From Ilex aquifolium (lineage: Eukaryota > Streptophyta > Magnoliopsida > Aquifoliales > Aquifoliaceae): 64,000 nt of DNA. Made by a program: the position numbers and the translations under genes. The notes beneath the pieces are model-generated. The model saw nothing but the letters and a program-made list of their open reading frames with translations, ran no database searches and had not been told where the DNA came from. The stretch spans positions 39,753,744-39,817,743 of the forward strand of contig OX637393.1 in NCBI GenBank assembly GCA_951799425.1, read 5' to 3'. Position 1 is the stretch's first letter, and each line of letters begins with the position of its first letter. This document shows positions 46,086 to 57,625 of this stretch, in pieces.

Positions 46086-46953
46086 AAATAGCTCATGATA
46101 ATAACAGCTCGCTACAAGATGAAAAGGTATATACATGTGTGAATTTATGTATGCAAGTCAGAAGCCCTTTTTTCCTCCATTATTTTACTTTGGTGTTAGA
46201 TTAATGTTTGGCTTTGTTGTGTTTTCTACTAAAACAGAAAATCCCCAGAAACAAGGTTTGTCCATGTGGCTCAAAGAAGAAATACAAGTCTTGATGTGGA
46301 TCAGCTGCGGGAAGATCTGCTAGTAGATTTGCAGTGTATGCCTCATGAAGATTGTCGCTTTATGTGTCAGTTTAAGCCTTTTTTTTTCAACCATAAAAAA
46401 GAATATTTTTAGTTCAAAATGTGTGTTATAGGCAAAATCTTACTTAAGTTGGTTATTTAGAGAAATTTGTTGAATACTGGTGAAATAGACAAATTCTGTT
46501 CTACTGTCTATAGACAATGGAATGTCATGCCTAGACATAATATCATGCCTATTATCTTTTGCTTGTAAGTGCCATAAGAAACAAATGTAAAATGGTGATT
46601 TACATGAAATGCGTGGTCCTATGATAGAATGGCATGGGCTATCTAGTTTTAGTTGTTACTATGTAGTTTTCCTTCTTTAGTTGACTTTGTGGAGGTAACA
46701 GGTTTGACTTGACCAGAGGACCATTCTCTCTCTCTTTATAAACAATTTTTTGGTTTGCTTCTACTTTTAAGTTAGTCACAAAAAATATTGTTTATTTTCT
46801 TTCTCTAAAATGGTGATGGTGGTGTATCAGCAACCAAACATTTGACAATGGCAAGGTTCGAAAAAAAAGCAAGGGAAGAAAGGTGGACCGGTTGCTGTGA
46901 AACCTCAAGGATCTGATGGAGGGCTGCCCGATGTGGGTGCACTTTGTATTTGA
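45945..46953 (+). pseudogene. Captured OTU7-like (SEC-C motif) gene fragment
   Basis: After intron remnant 45945-45998, three exons of a second host gene follow. Exon A (45999-46126) ends NNSSLQDEK at a GT donor. Exon B (46238-46335) reads KIPRNKVCPCGSKKKYKS, the SEC-C zinc motif, but the next codon is TGA (46292-46294) where a motif Cys is expected. Exon C (46831-46953) follows an AG acceptor and gives VNQTFDNGKVRK, then a frameshift in an A8 run, then KKGGPVAV...GGLPDVGALCI and stop. The SEC-C motif with this C-terminus matches plant OTU7-like deubiquitinases (OTU cysteine protease plus SEC-C). The catalytic OTU domain was not captured. Nonsense and frameshift make it a pseudogene. Introns kept in place show capture at DNA level. 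Confidence 0.7.
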
Positions 46954-47089
46954 GCATCATCCTTAGGTATTATTGTCATTGCCAATTGGAGTCCTTTAAA
47001 TAGTTTCTCTTTATTTGTTGGCGACTTGGGAATTTTAATAGAGCATAGGGAATTAAGTATCTGAATTGCTAATCTGAATTTTAATAGTT
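46954..47089. other. Junction between OTU7 and P450 fragments
   Basis: It includes a second, diverged copy of the P450 exon-2 stretch around GCAATTCAGATACTT and a repeated AAATAAAGAGAAACTATT, suggesting local duplication during capture. Confidence 0.45.
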
Positions 47090-47655
47090 TCTCTTTATCT
47101 TGCTTCTTCACAGAAGATGACTTGCTGTTTATCTCTCCATGAATCAAGTATCTGAATTGCTATTCTCTCTATGTCATTGAGAAACTCAGGTTTTGATTTG
47201 GTGGTGCTGACCATTGAGAGGGCCACATTCCTCAGCCTCCTGTGTGTGTCACCCACTGCCACCAGCATTGAAAGCTGCCCAAGAATACCATGGATGGGCT
47301 TTGGATAGCTGCACTGGAACAACTTGTCTTCATTTTGTAGTATGAAGTAGTTCAGCTCTTGGTCACATGACACCACCGTGGGAGAGCAGAATAGGTGAGA
47401 TTTAAACACTTTTCCATATCTGAAATCCCAAAAACTCCCATTCTTAGATGACCATTTCTATTCAAGAATGCACACACACACACACACACACACATATAAT
47501 TCAATTTCATTCATCTGTTAAAACCCAAAAAGTACAGAATGGTACTTACCTAGAGCAATGATCTTGAAGAAAAGCCCCAAGGGAGTTAGAAGGGTGAGGC
47601 TTCAAAAAAGAAAGGGTTTCACCAAGTAGAGGCCACCCAAATGCCATACATAATC
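47090..47655 (-). pseudogene. Captured cytochrome P450 fragment (CYP724/CYP90-like)
   Basis: On the minus strand, partial exon 1 (about 47648-47550) reads [19 protein letters not shown], the start of the conserved P450 region after the proline hinge. A 130-bp intron with GT-AG ends (47549-47420) follows. Exon 2 (47419 to about 47096) reads [20 protein letters not shown], then [37 protein letters not shown] and [11 protein letters not shown], where the next donor seems lost. This pattern (FILQNE..LF..SYP..IHGILG) is that of brassinosteroid-biosynthetic P450s, best matching CYP724, a C-22 hydroxylase group. The heme-binding region and most of the protein are absent, so it is not an enzyme. It is oriented opposite to the PDLP and OTU7 pieces. 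Confidence 0.72.
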
Positions 47656-48200
47656 AGTTTTCAGGTCTTTATAACTGGTTTGAGCTGTGAAAGTCTGATG
47701 TGCTGTAGGGCAGAAGTTGAGTTGAAGGACAGGAGCTGAGTCTGTCAGTTGTTGTGCAGTTGGTTTCCCAGCTGGTTCAGCAGTTGTAGTAGTGCTGGAC
47801 TGCTCTGTCTGTTGGGCTGCTCTGCTGTGCTGGTCTGTTCTGCTGTGATATGCTGCTGGTTATATTGAAGGAAATGTTTGAGCTCAAAGTGGGTGCAGGC
47901 AGTCTGTGGTATGGGTGAGCTAGAGCATGGAGTGGAGTTTGAAGGCATTTAGTTTTTTTGACATTTCCAATTTGTAATTAGAAATGGTTTAATCCATCTT
48001 GAAGTATTAAAGCCATTATATTTTTTTGTAGAGCTGTTGTTCTTTGCTTCTTGTAAATGCATTTTTTGGAATAAAATTTTCCTTTTTTTAAAAAAAAAAA
48101 ATGTTTTTGTTAGAATTTTATTATAATACCATTTTTAATAAAGGTATTATTGGTGTACAGGTGAAAAAATTTATTAGAATACCATTTTTTATAAAGGGTC
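47656..48200. other. CACTA interior of unknown origin
   Basis: It may be a further captured piece. The minus strand has a 67-codon Gln/Ser/Thr-rich frame (47948-47745) with CAGCAGAACAGACC-type repeats and no recognised domain. The rest is AT-rich. Confidence 0.35.
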
Positions 48201-48204
48201 ATTT

Positions 48205-48819
48205 TAAAAAAAAATGAACTTTTTCGCGACGAAATTAAAATCGTCGCAAATTTATTTATTCAATTATTTTTTGCATTTTTTATTAAAAAAATTATTTGCG
48301 ACGCTTTTTTTACGTCGCTAAAAATTAATTAAATTATTATTGTTTTACATTTTTTATTTATGTACAAATCTATTTGCGACGTTTTTTTTTCGTTGCGAAA
48401 ACTTAATTTAATTATTATTTTTTTACATTTTTATTTTTGTAAAAAATTATTCGCGACGATTTTTTTACGTCGCAAAAAATTAATTAAATTATTATGTTTT
48501 ACATTTTTATTTTTAAAAAAATTATTCGCGACGATTTTTTTTAGGTCGCAAAAAATTAATTTAATTATTATTTTTTATTTTGTTACGCTGGTGGAATAGA
48601 TTTTAGCTACGTTTTTTTTACTTTTAGCGACGTTTTTTTTTCGTCGCTAATAATTTTTTTTTGCGATGAAAATAAATTTGCGTCGCAAATACTTTTTGTG
48701 ACGAAGCTATTGCGACGAACACGCGACGAAAAAAAAACGTCGCAAAAAATAATTTGCGACGATTTTTTTGAATTTAGCGACGAAAAAAATCGTCGCAAAA
48801 AACGATTTTTGTTGTAGTG
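48205..48819. repeat. CACTA right subterminal hairpin repeats
   Basis: At least eight GCGACG / CGTCGC pairs with T- or A-rich loops, some separated by TTAATTTAATTATTATTTTTT, leading to TTTTTGTTGTAGTG. Overlapping short ORFs here are repeat artefacts. Confidence 0.88.
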
Positions 48820-48899
48820 AATACAAAGAGATAAACTGAAGTTTGCCCCTTTTCTTATTTTTTTTACTAGAAGTTGCATCCATCTCATCTACACCATAT

Positions 48900-49011
48900 G
48901 GAAGACCACTGTGGCCTAATGGCTCAACAGCCCGCTGTTAGACCGATAGATGGTGAGTTCGAACTGTACTAGTTCCTCCCCGATAAATATTGCAATAGTG
49001 ACCAAAAAAAA
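48900..49011 (+). mobile_element. tRNA-derived SINE with 13-bp TSD
   Basis: ATCTACACCATAT occurs directly before (48887-48899) and after (49012-49024). The 112-bp body has a box-A-like TGGCCTAATGGCTCAA and a box-B-like GTGAGTTCGAACTG at tRNA spacing and ends in an A-run. It lies 65 bases beyond the CACTA TSD. Confidence 0.75.
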
Positions 49012-49024
49012 ATCTACACCATAT

Positions 49025-50098
49025 CTTTTTGTTGAGGATTTAGTGGTTAGTCTAATGACTATTTTTCCGTAGTTATTAATAGATTCAAATCTCATTATTT
49101 ACTTCCTTGAAATTTATGAGAAAAAAAAAAAAGACCATCATCTTTTGCTAAAAAATAAACTAAAATTGTCTCCACGCGTTTATATTGGTTTGAACAAAAT
49201 GGGATTTACAGGTTAAGAAAGTGGCGAGAGATGGAATCATCAGCTTTGTTGCTGGCCTTTAGCTGCGACCCAAGTGAACCCTCTATCTTCAGCTTCAAAC
49301 TCAAACCGGGGGGGCTGCAGAGGAGGGGGAGGAAGCTGGAGGTCCGGGGGAGGGGGGGGGGGGGGGAGGATGTGGGTGGGTGGCAGATAGGTCTGTTATG
49401 TCGGGTGAGATGGGTTGGTGTTGAGTCTATGAGGATTCGTATTGAAAAACATTTCACTCATTTACACGATTCGTTTATTAATTCGTGTCTAATAAATCAT
49501 ATCATATCGGATTTGTATCGTGTATAGGGTTGATAATCGAGTCAAGCTATACGGGCTTGGTTAGAGTTTGGTTTGTTCTGAGCTCAGTTCGGACTTGGCT
49601 CGAGCTCACAAAGTTTGACTCAATTATCAGTCTTAATCATATATAAATTGTATAAAATTAATATATAAACGAGTCGTATCGTGCATTTTTTTTAATTGAC
49701 TTTATTCATACTTAATTCATTTATTAATCATGTTGTGCCGAATCCATTCATTTACAAAATGAGTGACTTAAAGGAAACTCAAACTCTTTAATTTCTTCAT
49801 CATGTTGGTGTCGCTGTATACCTCATTTACCTAGGAGACATGTTACCCATATGATGAAGAGTGGATGAGGCTGCTCTTGACCAATGCAATATGCAATGTT
49901 ACAACTATTTAATTAAAAATCTAATTCAGTACAATTATTAGATTAATTATAAATTTTAATATTAAATTGAGCTTACTTTTAATTTAATTAATGCATTGAA
50001 TTAAGTTCTAATTTCCCAAATTAAGCCAAAATAATATTTTTGTACCTTAAATATTGAAATGAAATAAGACATATCTTAAAGAAAAAGGACCAATGGGC
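49025..50098. other. Intergenic DNA with a G-rich block
   Basis: No gene supported. 49306-49385 has multiple G-runs, one of 13-14 Gs, with quadruplex potential. 49400-49750 contains diverged ATTCGTGT / CGAGTCGTATCGTG words like the family A MITEs. Confidence 0.4.
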
Positions 50099-51836
50099 TG
50101 ATTAACCTTAATTAATGCAAAATGTAATTAAGTTAATAAGTCAATTGTGTAATTAAATAAAGTTAAACTAGTCAAAATAAATCTAATTAGGGTTAATGTG
50201 TGAATTAATGATAATGCATTAATTGTTGTTCTTTTCAGGATTTCTTTATGTCAAAGTTACAAATTACTGGGGAGCCAATTATCAAAGCAAAGGGAGATCA
50301 AAGTGTAAATCAAGATCTTCTTGATATTTGTAAATAAAGATCTTTTAGGATATTTGTAAATCAAGATCTTTTAGGATATTTGTAAATAAAGATCTTTTAG
50401 GATATTTGTAAATCAAGATCTTTTAGGATATTTGTAATTTGGATGCCTATAAATACCCCTTTTGGGGGCTTGTAATCATAATCTTTCTCTTGTATCATTT
50501 TTCTTGTAAAGAACATTTCTTCCTAGTGGAAAACACTCCAAAAGTCTTGATTGCTTTCTTGTATCATCTACCAAGTAGTTATTGATGTCTTTTAGTTATT
50601 GTTTTCTTTTATGTATTATCATATATTGGTTGTGAATTAAACACCAAGTAGTTATTGTTTTCTTTTATGTATTATCATATCTTGGTTGTGAATTAAACAC
50701 CAAGTAGTTATTGTTTTCTTTTACGTTATTATTTTCTTTTATGTTATTATTATCTCTTGGTTGTGAATTAAACACCAAGTAGTTATTACTTTCTTTTATG
50801 TATTATCATCTCTTGGTTGTGAATTAAACACCAAGTAGTTATTGCTTTCTTTTATATTATTACTTTCTTTTATTGTATTATCATCTCTTGGTTGTGGATT
50901 AAACACCAAGTAATTATTGCTTTCTTTTAATTTAAGTATTGTTTTCTTTTACTTCCATTGTTGGAGCTTCCTTCTTCCCCTTGGAGGAGTGAAACTCTTC
51001 CACTTTTCTAGAGCTTTACCAAAGCCGTGAAGGGTGGAACGTGATTTACTCATTCTTTGTCGAAGATCGGCTTTCTTGTTGTAATATGTCGAAGTTATAT
51101 TGATGCATTTCTTTATGCTTAGCTTAATCTTTATTTCTTCATAAATGTCTTCCCATTTCATTGTTGTTTCCCTTTTAAGCATGAGTAGCTAAGCTTTTTA
51201 GTTGGCTAGTCCAAAAGGAGACCTCCATTTGGAAATGCTATTTCAACTCTTTTTCTCTCCTTCCCTCAGAGTACGGTGGTTCGGTTTGACTGGGTTGAAA
51301 GTGGATGAGATAGTGAGTTTTTTATATTCCGTAGACTTGTCACGGTTTATGCTTAGATCCTCACTCAATCTCGTCCCTAGCTTCCCACGAATCAATCGTT
51401 CACCTATGCTCTATTAGAGGAATGATTTGAGTTGAATTGGTATTTCCATTGGAGTGACCCCTAGGACTAGCCAACACTTATTTTCCATTCAGATTTCACC
51501 ACAAGACAAACCACAAACCCAACTTCAAACAACAAAAGATTTTCCACTTTCTTTTGCACCAGAATCACCTTCATGATGATACAACTCCTTCCCTGAGGAG
51601 ACGACCTTGGAATACTTTTCCAAGTAAAACACGACCTGCAAAAGTCTTCTTGCGCTTGGGAAGCACTTTTGTTCATTCATATCCCGCATTTTTAACATTC
51701 CATTTCCCCATTTTCTTGCCCTTTCTTTTGACATCATCCCTAAGGGAAAGTGACACTTCCCTTCATCCATACATCATATATACATCATTGAGGGAGATGT
51801 TAAGAGGTTAGGAACAACAAAGGTTTCTACCAAGCA
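50099..51836 (+). repeat. Athila 5' LTR
   Basis: 1738 bp. It contains a 23-25 bp tandem repeat (AAATCAAGATCTTTTAGGAT units, 50310-50440) and a roughly 57-bp repeat around ACCAAGTAGTTATTG and ATCTCTTGGTTGTGAATTAA (50570-50930). One or more short-repeat units are missing in the 3' LTR. Confidence 0.9.
50448..50455 (+). promoter_or_regulatory. TATA box of the Athila 5' LTR
   Basis: TATAAATA. The corresponding site in the 3' LTR (61224-61231) is TCTAAATA, so the two LTR promoters differ at a key base. Confidence 0.6.
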
Positions 51837-51840
51837 TTTT

Positions 51841-51858
51841 TGGCGCCGTTGCCGGGGA
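51841..51858 (+). other. Primer-binding site, tRNA-Asp type
   Basis: TGGCGCCGTTGCCGGGGA is complementary to the 3' end of plant tRNA-Asp over 18 bases and starts 4 bases after the LTR. Confidence 0.85.
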
Positions 51859-51900
51859 AGGCAAGCGTTGAACCTAGAAGGTGATTTTCGGACAACGGAG

Positions 51901-51981
51901 GTAAGTCCCGTGATGTTCATCATGGGCTGAGGTACGTTGATCCTTGTATATACTTTTGTTTGTTTATATTTTCAATTACAG
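51901..51981 (+). other. Putative leader intron before gag
   Basis: A strong donor (GGAG/GTAAGT at 51901) and an acceptor (TTTTCAATTACAG ending 51981) bracket 81 bases, 14 bases before the gag ATG. The donor could also splice to acceptors far downstream. Confidence 0.4.
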
Positions 51982-51995
51982 ATAGCTTTGATTGC

Positions 51996-54900
51996 ATGTG
52001 GGGTAGAGACGAACAAAATCGACTAGTTAGACAACCCTTGGGCCCCAACATGAACCTTGACCTAGACCTACCCGAGGATGCAGGTGCAAATTTTGAAAAT
52101 ATGGGAGACATTCCTAATGTTCAAAGGGGTGGGGGAGTGCCCGAACCTAGAATGCCTAATCCGAGACTGCAAATTCCCCTTCCCGTAAATGAAGGGAACA
52201 ACATCCACATTGAGCCTCCGGCGAGGTCAATGAGAGATTTCCTCCAACCCACACGAAGCACCACACCATCATGCATCCGACTCCCACCCCAAGCTCATCT
52301 CTTCCTAGTTAAGCCGGGGATGTTGCAACTACTTCCCACGTTCCACGGAATTGAAAAGGAGAACCCCTATTTGCACATAAGGGATTTCGAGGAAATAGTT
52401 GCGACCTTCCTCACCAATCATGGTATGGAAGAGATAGCTAGGCTGAAATTGTTTCAATTTTCCCTGAGAGATAAGGCAAAAACATGGTTTAACTCCTTGA
52501 GACCTCACTCCATAACATTGTGGGACAAAATGCTCTCCGAATTTTTAAACAATTTTTTTCCGGTTCATAGAACCACCACTTTGAAAAAAGAAATTCAAAA
52601 CTTTTTGGAGAAGCCCAATGAACAATTCTACCAATGTTGGGATCGGTACAAGGAGTTATTGCAATCCATTCCACATCATGGTTTCACAGCATGGCAATTG
52701 GTGAGTTTCTTCTATGAAGGAATTACACCGAGCCATAGACAATTTATTGACATGATGTGTAATGACGAGTTTTTGAACAAAGACCCCGATGAGGCCCTTG
52801 ACTACTTTAGAACTTTGGCCCTGAATGCACAATCTTGAGACATTAGGAATCCCGCCGATGTACCAAGATCTTCTCCTCAAGGGAGTGGCCAAAATCAAGG
52901 AGGAGGGATGTATGACTTGAGAGACCGGGAAGACTTGCTTTCAAAAATTTCTAAATTGTTAAGGAAAGTTGAAAGTCTTGAAGTCAATAGGAGGCACGAG
53001 GTGTCTAATGTTTCAAAGATAGAGGAGTTTTGCTCAATTTGTGAAAGTGTGGGGCATTCCATATCGGATTGCCCCAACATTCCGACACTTAAGGAAGTGT
53101 ACCATGAGCAAGTACATGCCTTTAACCAAACGAGGCAATCATTTTCTCCACATTCAAACACCTACAATCCGGGTTGGAGCAATCACCCGAACTTCAGTTG
53201 GAGAAATGAAAATCCCATTCCTCATGGTTCAAATGCATATTCACCTCCTGTACCTCTCAGGCAAAATCAATTTCAATCCCAAGGTCAAGGGCAAGCGTCT
53301 AGCTCCCAATACCCCCGGTCCAATCCGCAAGGGTATTCGTCAAATCCATCCCCACAAAATTTCTCCCAAGGTCCATCTTCCCAAAGTTCTCCCCAACAAG
53401 CACCATCTAATCCTTCCACCTACCAACCTCCCCATAAGAGGAACTTGGAGGATGTGCTTTATAATTTCATCCAAAGTCAAACCACCTTCAACAGCAACAT
53501 CTCGGCTCAACTCACGAAAATTACCAATGCCATAGGGTTATCACAACAAGAGAAAGGGAAATTCCCTGCTCAACCCCAAGAGAACCCTAAGGGACAACAT
53601 GTCATTGAGTCGTCCGAGCCCACCAAAGAGAGTTATGAGCAACTCAAGGCAGTCACCACCCTTCGAAGTGGCAAGAAAATTGATAAGACCATTGTGCCAA
53701 AGGCCTCACCCAAGGTCACATTACCAAATGAAAAAGAGACCAATGGTGACACCGACGAAGGTGAGGTGATTGAAAAGAAAGAAAAAATGATTGATGAAAG
53801 TGTGCTTGTTTCTCCTATTCCTGCTCCTTTTCCAAATCGTTTGAAGCCACCTATTAAGGTGGCTATTTATGCTGATATACTTGAAATGTTTAAGCAGGTG
53901 AAAATTAACATCCCACTCCTTGATGCCATAAGGAAAATTCCATCATGTGCAAAGATCTTGAAGGACTTATGCACGGTAAAGAGGAGGTTGAATGTCCACA
54001 AGAAAGCATTCCTTACCGAGCAAGTGAGCTCGATGTTGAGGACAAACACTCCTCCGAAGTTTAAAGACCCCGGCTGCCCCACCATTGCCATAACTATAGG
54101 AAATTGCCAGGTGGAGCAAGCCCTTCTTGACTTGGGGGCTAGTGTGAACCTTCTTCCATACTCGGTGTACCAACAACTTCAGCTCGAAGAATTGAAGCCC
54201 ACTTCAATCACACTTCAATTGGCAGACCGTAGTGTCCGAACACCAAGGGGAGTAGTTGAGGATGTCTTAGTGCAAGTTGATAAATTTTATTTTCCTGTTC
54301 ATTTTATTGTGCTTGACACTCACCCGATTGCAAATCTTAGTTCCCAAATCCCTGTGATACTTGGTAGACCTTTTCTTGCTACATCTAATGCTGTGATTAA
54401 TTGCAGAAACGGTCTTATGAAGCTAGCATTTGGAAACATGACTATGGAACTCAACGTGTTCAACTTGTGCAAGCAACCGGGAGATGATGAGGAGGTGCAT
54501 GAAGTCAATATGATTGACACCTTGGTGAAAGAACACTTGGAAACTATGAGAATGTCAAAGCTCAAAAAAGAGGAGAATGTTGATCTAGAGGAAATGGATG
54601 AGCAAGAAGAAGTAAAGAGTTTAAAAGGGGTAGAAAATTGGACCCCTACATTCGAGAAGCTCCCACCCCAATACAAGAAGATTTTCCCTTCAAATGAGCA
54701 AAAGCCCAAATTGGAATTGAAGCCATTGCCATCTCATTTGAAGTATGCATATCTCGAGGAAGATGAGACATTTCCGGTGGTAATTAGCTCAACTTTGGAT
54801 GCAAAGCAAGAAGAGGAGCTGTTGGAGGTATTAAGAAAACACAAAGGAGCAATAGGGTGGACCATTGCGGACATCAAGGGCATAAGCCCTCTCATTTGCA

Positions 54901-57625
54901 CCCACCGGATATATCTGGAGGAGGACTCCAAACCTTCCCGACAACCACAACGACGGCTAAACCCCATCATGAAGGAGGTTGTGAGGGATGAGGTGTTGAA
55001 GCTGCTTGATGTGGGGATTATTTTTCCGATTGCTGACAGTAAGTGGGTCAGCCCCACACAAGTAGTGCCAAAGAAATCCGGAGTCACGGTGGTGGAGAAT
55101 GAGGAGAATGAGCTTATTCCAACAAGAGTGATCACGGGTTGGAGAGTTTGTATTGATTATCTGAAGCTTAACCTGTGCACAAGAAAGATCACTTTCCAAT
55201 GCCATTCCTTGACCAAGTGTTGGAACGAGTAGCGGGGCATCTATTCTATTGCTTCTTGGATGGATACTCCGGCTACAATCAAATTGAAATTGCATTGGAA
55301 GACCAAAAGAAGACCACCTTCACTTGTCCCTACGGTACCTTTGCCTACCGTCGCATGCCTTTTGGGCTATGTAACGCCCCTGGGACCTTTCAACGATGCA
55401 TGATGGGAATCTTTAGTGATATGGTGGGGAAAATTGTTGAAGTATTTATGGATGACTTCTCGGTCTTTGGTGATTCTTTCAATGGATGATTGGAGAATTT
55501 GGAGAAAGTTCTAGAGAGATGTGAAAAAAAAAATTTAGTATTAAATTGGGAGAAGTGTCACTTCATGGTGACACAAGGAATTGTTCTTGGGCACATTGTT
55601 TCTGCAAAGGGGATAGAAGTGGAAAAATCAAAGGTGGAGGCCATCTCCAACCTCCCTACCCCGAAAGTCGTCAAGGATATCAGATCATTTCTGGGCCATG
55701 CGGGTTTTTACCGTCGATTTATTAAAAATTTTAGTGCATTGGCCCGACCTTTGACCAATTTATTATCTAAAGATGTTCCATTCGAGTGGTCGGATAATTG
55801 TGAGGCATCTTTTACAAAACTCAAAAGTATGCTTGTCACGCCTCCAATTATGCGACCACCCAAGTGGGATTTACCTTTTGAGCTTATGTGCGACGCAAGT
55901 GATTACGCGGTCGGCGCAGTGCTCGGTCAAAGAGAGGAAAATAGACCATATGTAATATACTATGCTAGTAAAACTCTTAATGAAGCTCAAATGAATTATA
56001 CCACCACGGAAAAGGAGTTACTAGTAGTAGTATTTGCATTAGATAAATTCCGGTCTTACATCATTGGTTCACCGATAGTTGTTTATACTGATCATTCTGC
56101 TTTGAAGTATTTGTTGTCTAAGCAGGATACCAAACCGAGGCTTATCAGGTGGATCCTCCTACTCCAAGAGTTCAATCTGACCATCAAAGACAAGAAAGGA
56201 GTGGAGAACATGGTGGCGGACCATTTATCTCGACTGGTCATGCAAGAGGGCGAGGAGCACATTCCTATCCCAGATTATTTCCCTGATGAACAATTGCTTT
56301 CAATTCATTCTGTGTGTCCTTGGTATGCTGACATATGTAATTATCTTGCAACAGGACAAATACCACCGCATTGGAGCCCGGAAGGCCGAAGGAGATTCAT
56401 GGCGGATGTGAAGTACTTTTACTTCGACAACCCGTACATGTTCAAGTATTGCCCTGACCAAGTCATGCGGAGATGCGTACCGGAGAATGAACAGCGGAAT
56501 GTCCTTGCATTTTGCCATTCAGAAGCATGCGGTGGCCACTTCTCAGCAAAGAAAACTTTGGCAAAAATTCTTCAATCAGGTTTTTACTGGCCCTCACTTA
56601 ATAAAGATTGTGTCTCATATTGTAAGGCATGCGACAGATGCCAACGATTGGGTAATGTGACCCATAGAAATATGATGCCCCTTTCCCCCGTGCTTGTCAT
56701 CGAAATATTTGACTGTTGGGGCATCGATTTCATGGGTCCATTCCCCATGTCTTTTGGTTATCTGTACATTCTTCTGGCAGTGGACTACGTGTCCAAGTGG
56801 GTAGAGGCTATCCCAACCAAGACTAATGACCACCGGGTTGTAGTCAAGTTCCTCAAAGAAAATATTTTTTCGAGGTTTGGGATGCCTCGTGCAATGATCA
56901 GTGATGGTGGATCCCACTTCTGTAATAGGCCATTTGCATCATTAATGTTTAAATATGGCGTTACACACAAAGTATCCACTGCATACCACCCACAAACCAA
57001 TGGCCAAGCTGAATTAGCCAATAGGGAGATTAAAAATATCTTGGAAAAAACGGTTAACCCAAACAGGAAGGATTGGTCAGTCAGACTGACCGATGCCTTA
57101 TGGGCGTACCGTACTGCCTATAAGACTGTTTTGGGCATGTCTCCCTACCGGCTGGTTTATGGAAAGGCTTGTCATTTGCCGGTTGAAATGGAACACAAGG
57201 CCTATTGAGCCATTAAGACCTTGAATTTTGACTTGAGAATGGCCGGTGAGCAAAGAAAGTTGGAACTGAAAGAATTGGAAAAAATCCGCCGAGATGTGTA
57301 TGAGAGTTCAAAAATTTCAAAAGAACGGACCAAAATCTTTCATGACAAATCCATTGTGAGGAAATCATTTGAGTCCGGGCAAAAAGTGCTTTTATACAAT
57401 TCTCGTCTATCCATTTTCCAAGGAAAACTTCGATCTTGTTGGGATGGCCCCTATCTTGTCAAGGTGGCTTACCCTAACGGAGCTGTGGATGTCACAAACC
57501 CCGACAATGGCCAGACATTCAAGGTCAATGGCCAAAGGCTTAAGCCATTCTTTGAGGGTTTTGAAGGACAGATGGTGGAGGATAATTTAATTGATCCGGT
57601 GTATCCGGATTTGGTAGATGAGTAG
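51996..57625 (+). pseudogene. Athila gag-pol, inactivated by three stops and a frameshift
   Basis: Gag starts at 51996 (MWGRDEQNRL) with its core at about 52300-52830. After a TGA at 52836-52838 it continues with a CX2CX4HX4C knuckle (CSICESVGHSISDC). Protease has LLDLGAS near 54125, RT has FMDD near 55445, RNase H lies at about 55860-56260 and integrase (HHCC finger, DD35E core with NGQAE) at about 56500-57205. The final segment ends in a TAG at 57623. Breaks: TGA at 52836; a one-base frameshift near 55180-55190 in the RT; TGA at 55487; TGA at 57206. Between the breaks the frames stay long, so inactivation is recent. No autonomous Pol can be made from this copy. Confidence 0.9.

Larger units (their letters stand above)
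40539..48819. mobile_element. Non-autonomous CACTA transposon with captured host genes
   Basis: The left end CACTACAACAAAAA and right end TTTTTGTTGTAGTG are perfect 14-bp terminal inverted repeats of CACTA (En/Spm) type, flanked by the 3-bp TSD AAT (40536-40538 and 48820-48822). The inverted repeat continues imperfectly to GCGACG. Subterminal arrays of GCGACG hairpins lie at both ends. No TNP2-like transposase is present in the 8281 bp, so transposition needs an autonomous partner. The interior holds a 2.8-kb minisatellite and exons and introns of three unrelated host genes on both strands. This is the organisation of gene-capturing (Pack-type) CACTA elements. Confidence 0.92.

Noticed and set aside
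40539-48819. Regular repeats and hairpins considered as a CRISPR array
   Set aside because: Eukaryotic CACTA termini and TSD explain the repeats; there are no spacers or cas genes.
48360-48888. ORFs of 79 and 93 codons in the right CACTA terminus
   Set aside because: Built from GCGACG/T-run repeats; no transposase similarity.
50949-51182. 77-codon minus-strand ORF in the Athila 5' LTR, repeated at 61708-61941
   Set aside because: Conserved only because both LTRs are copies. The product has no recognised domain, and a few differences between the copies are non-synonymous.
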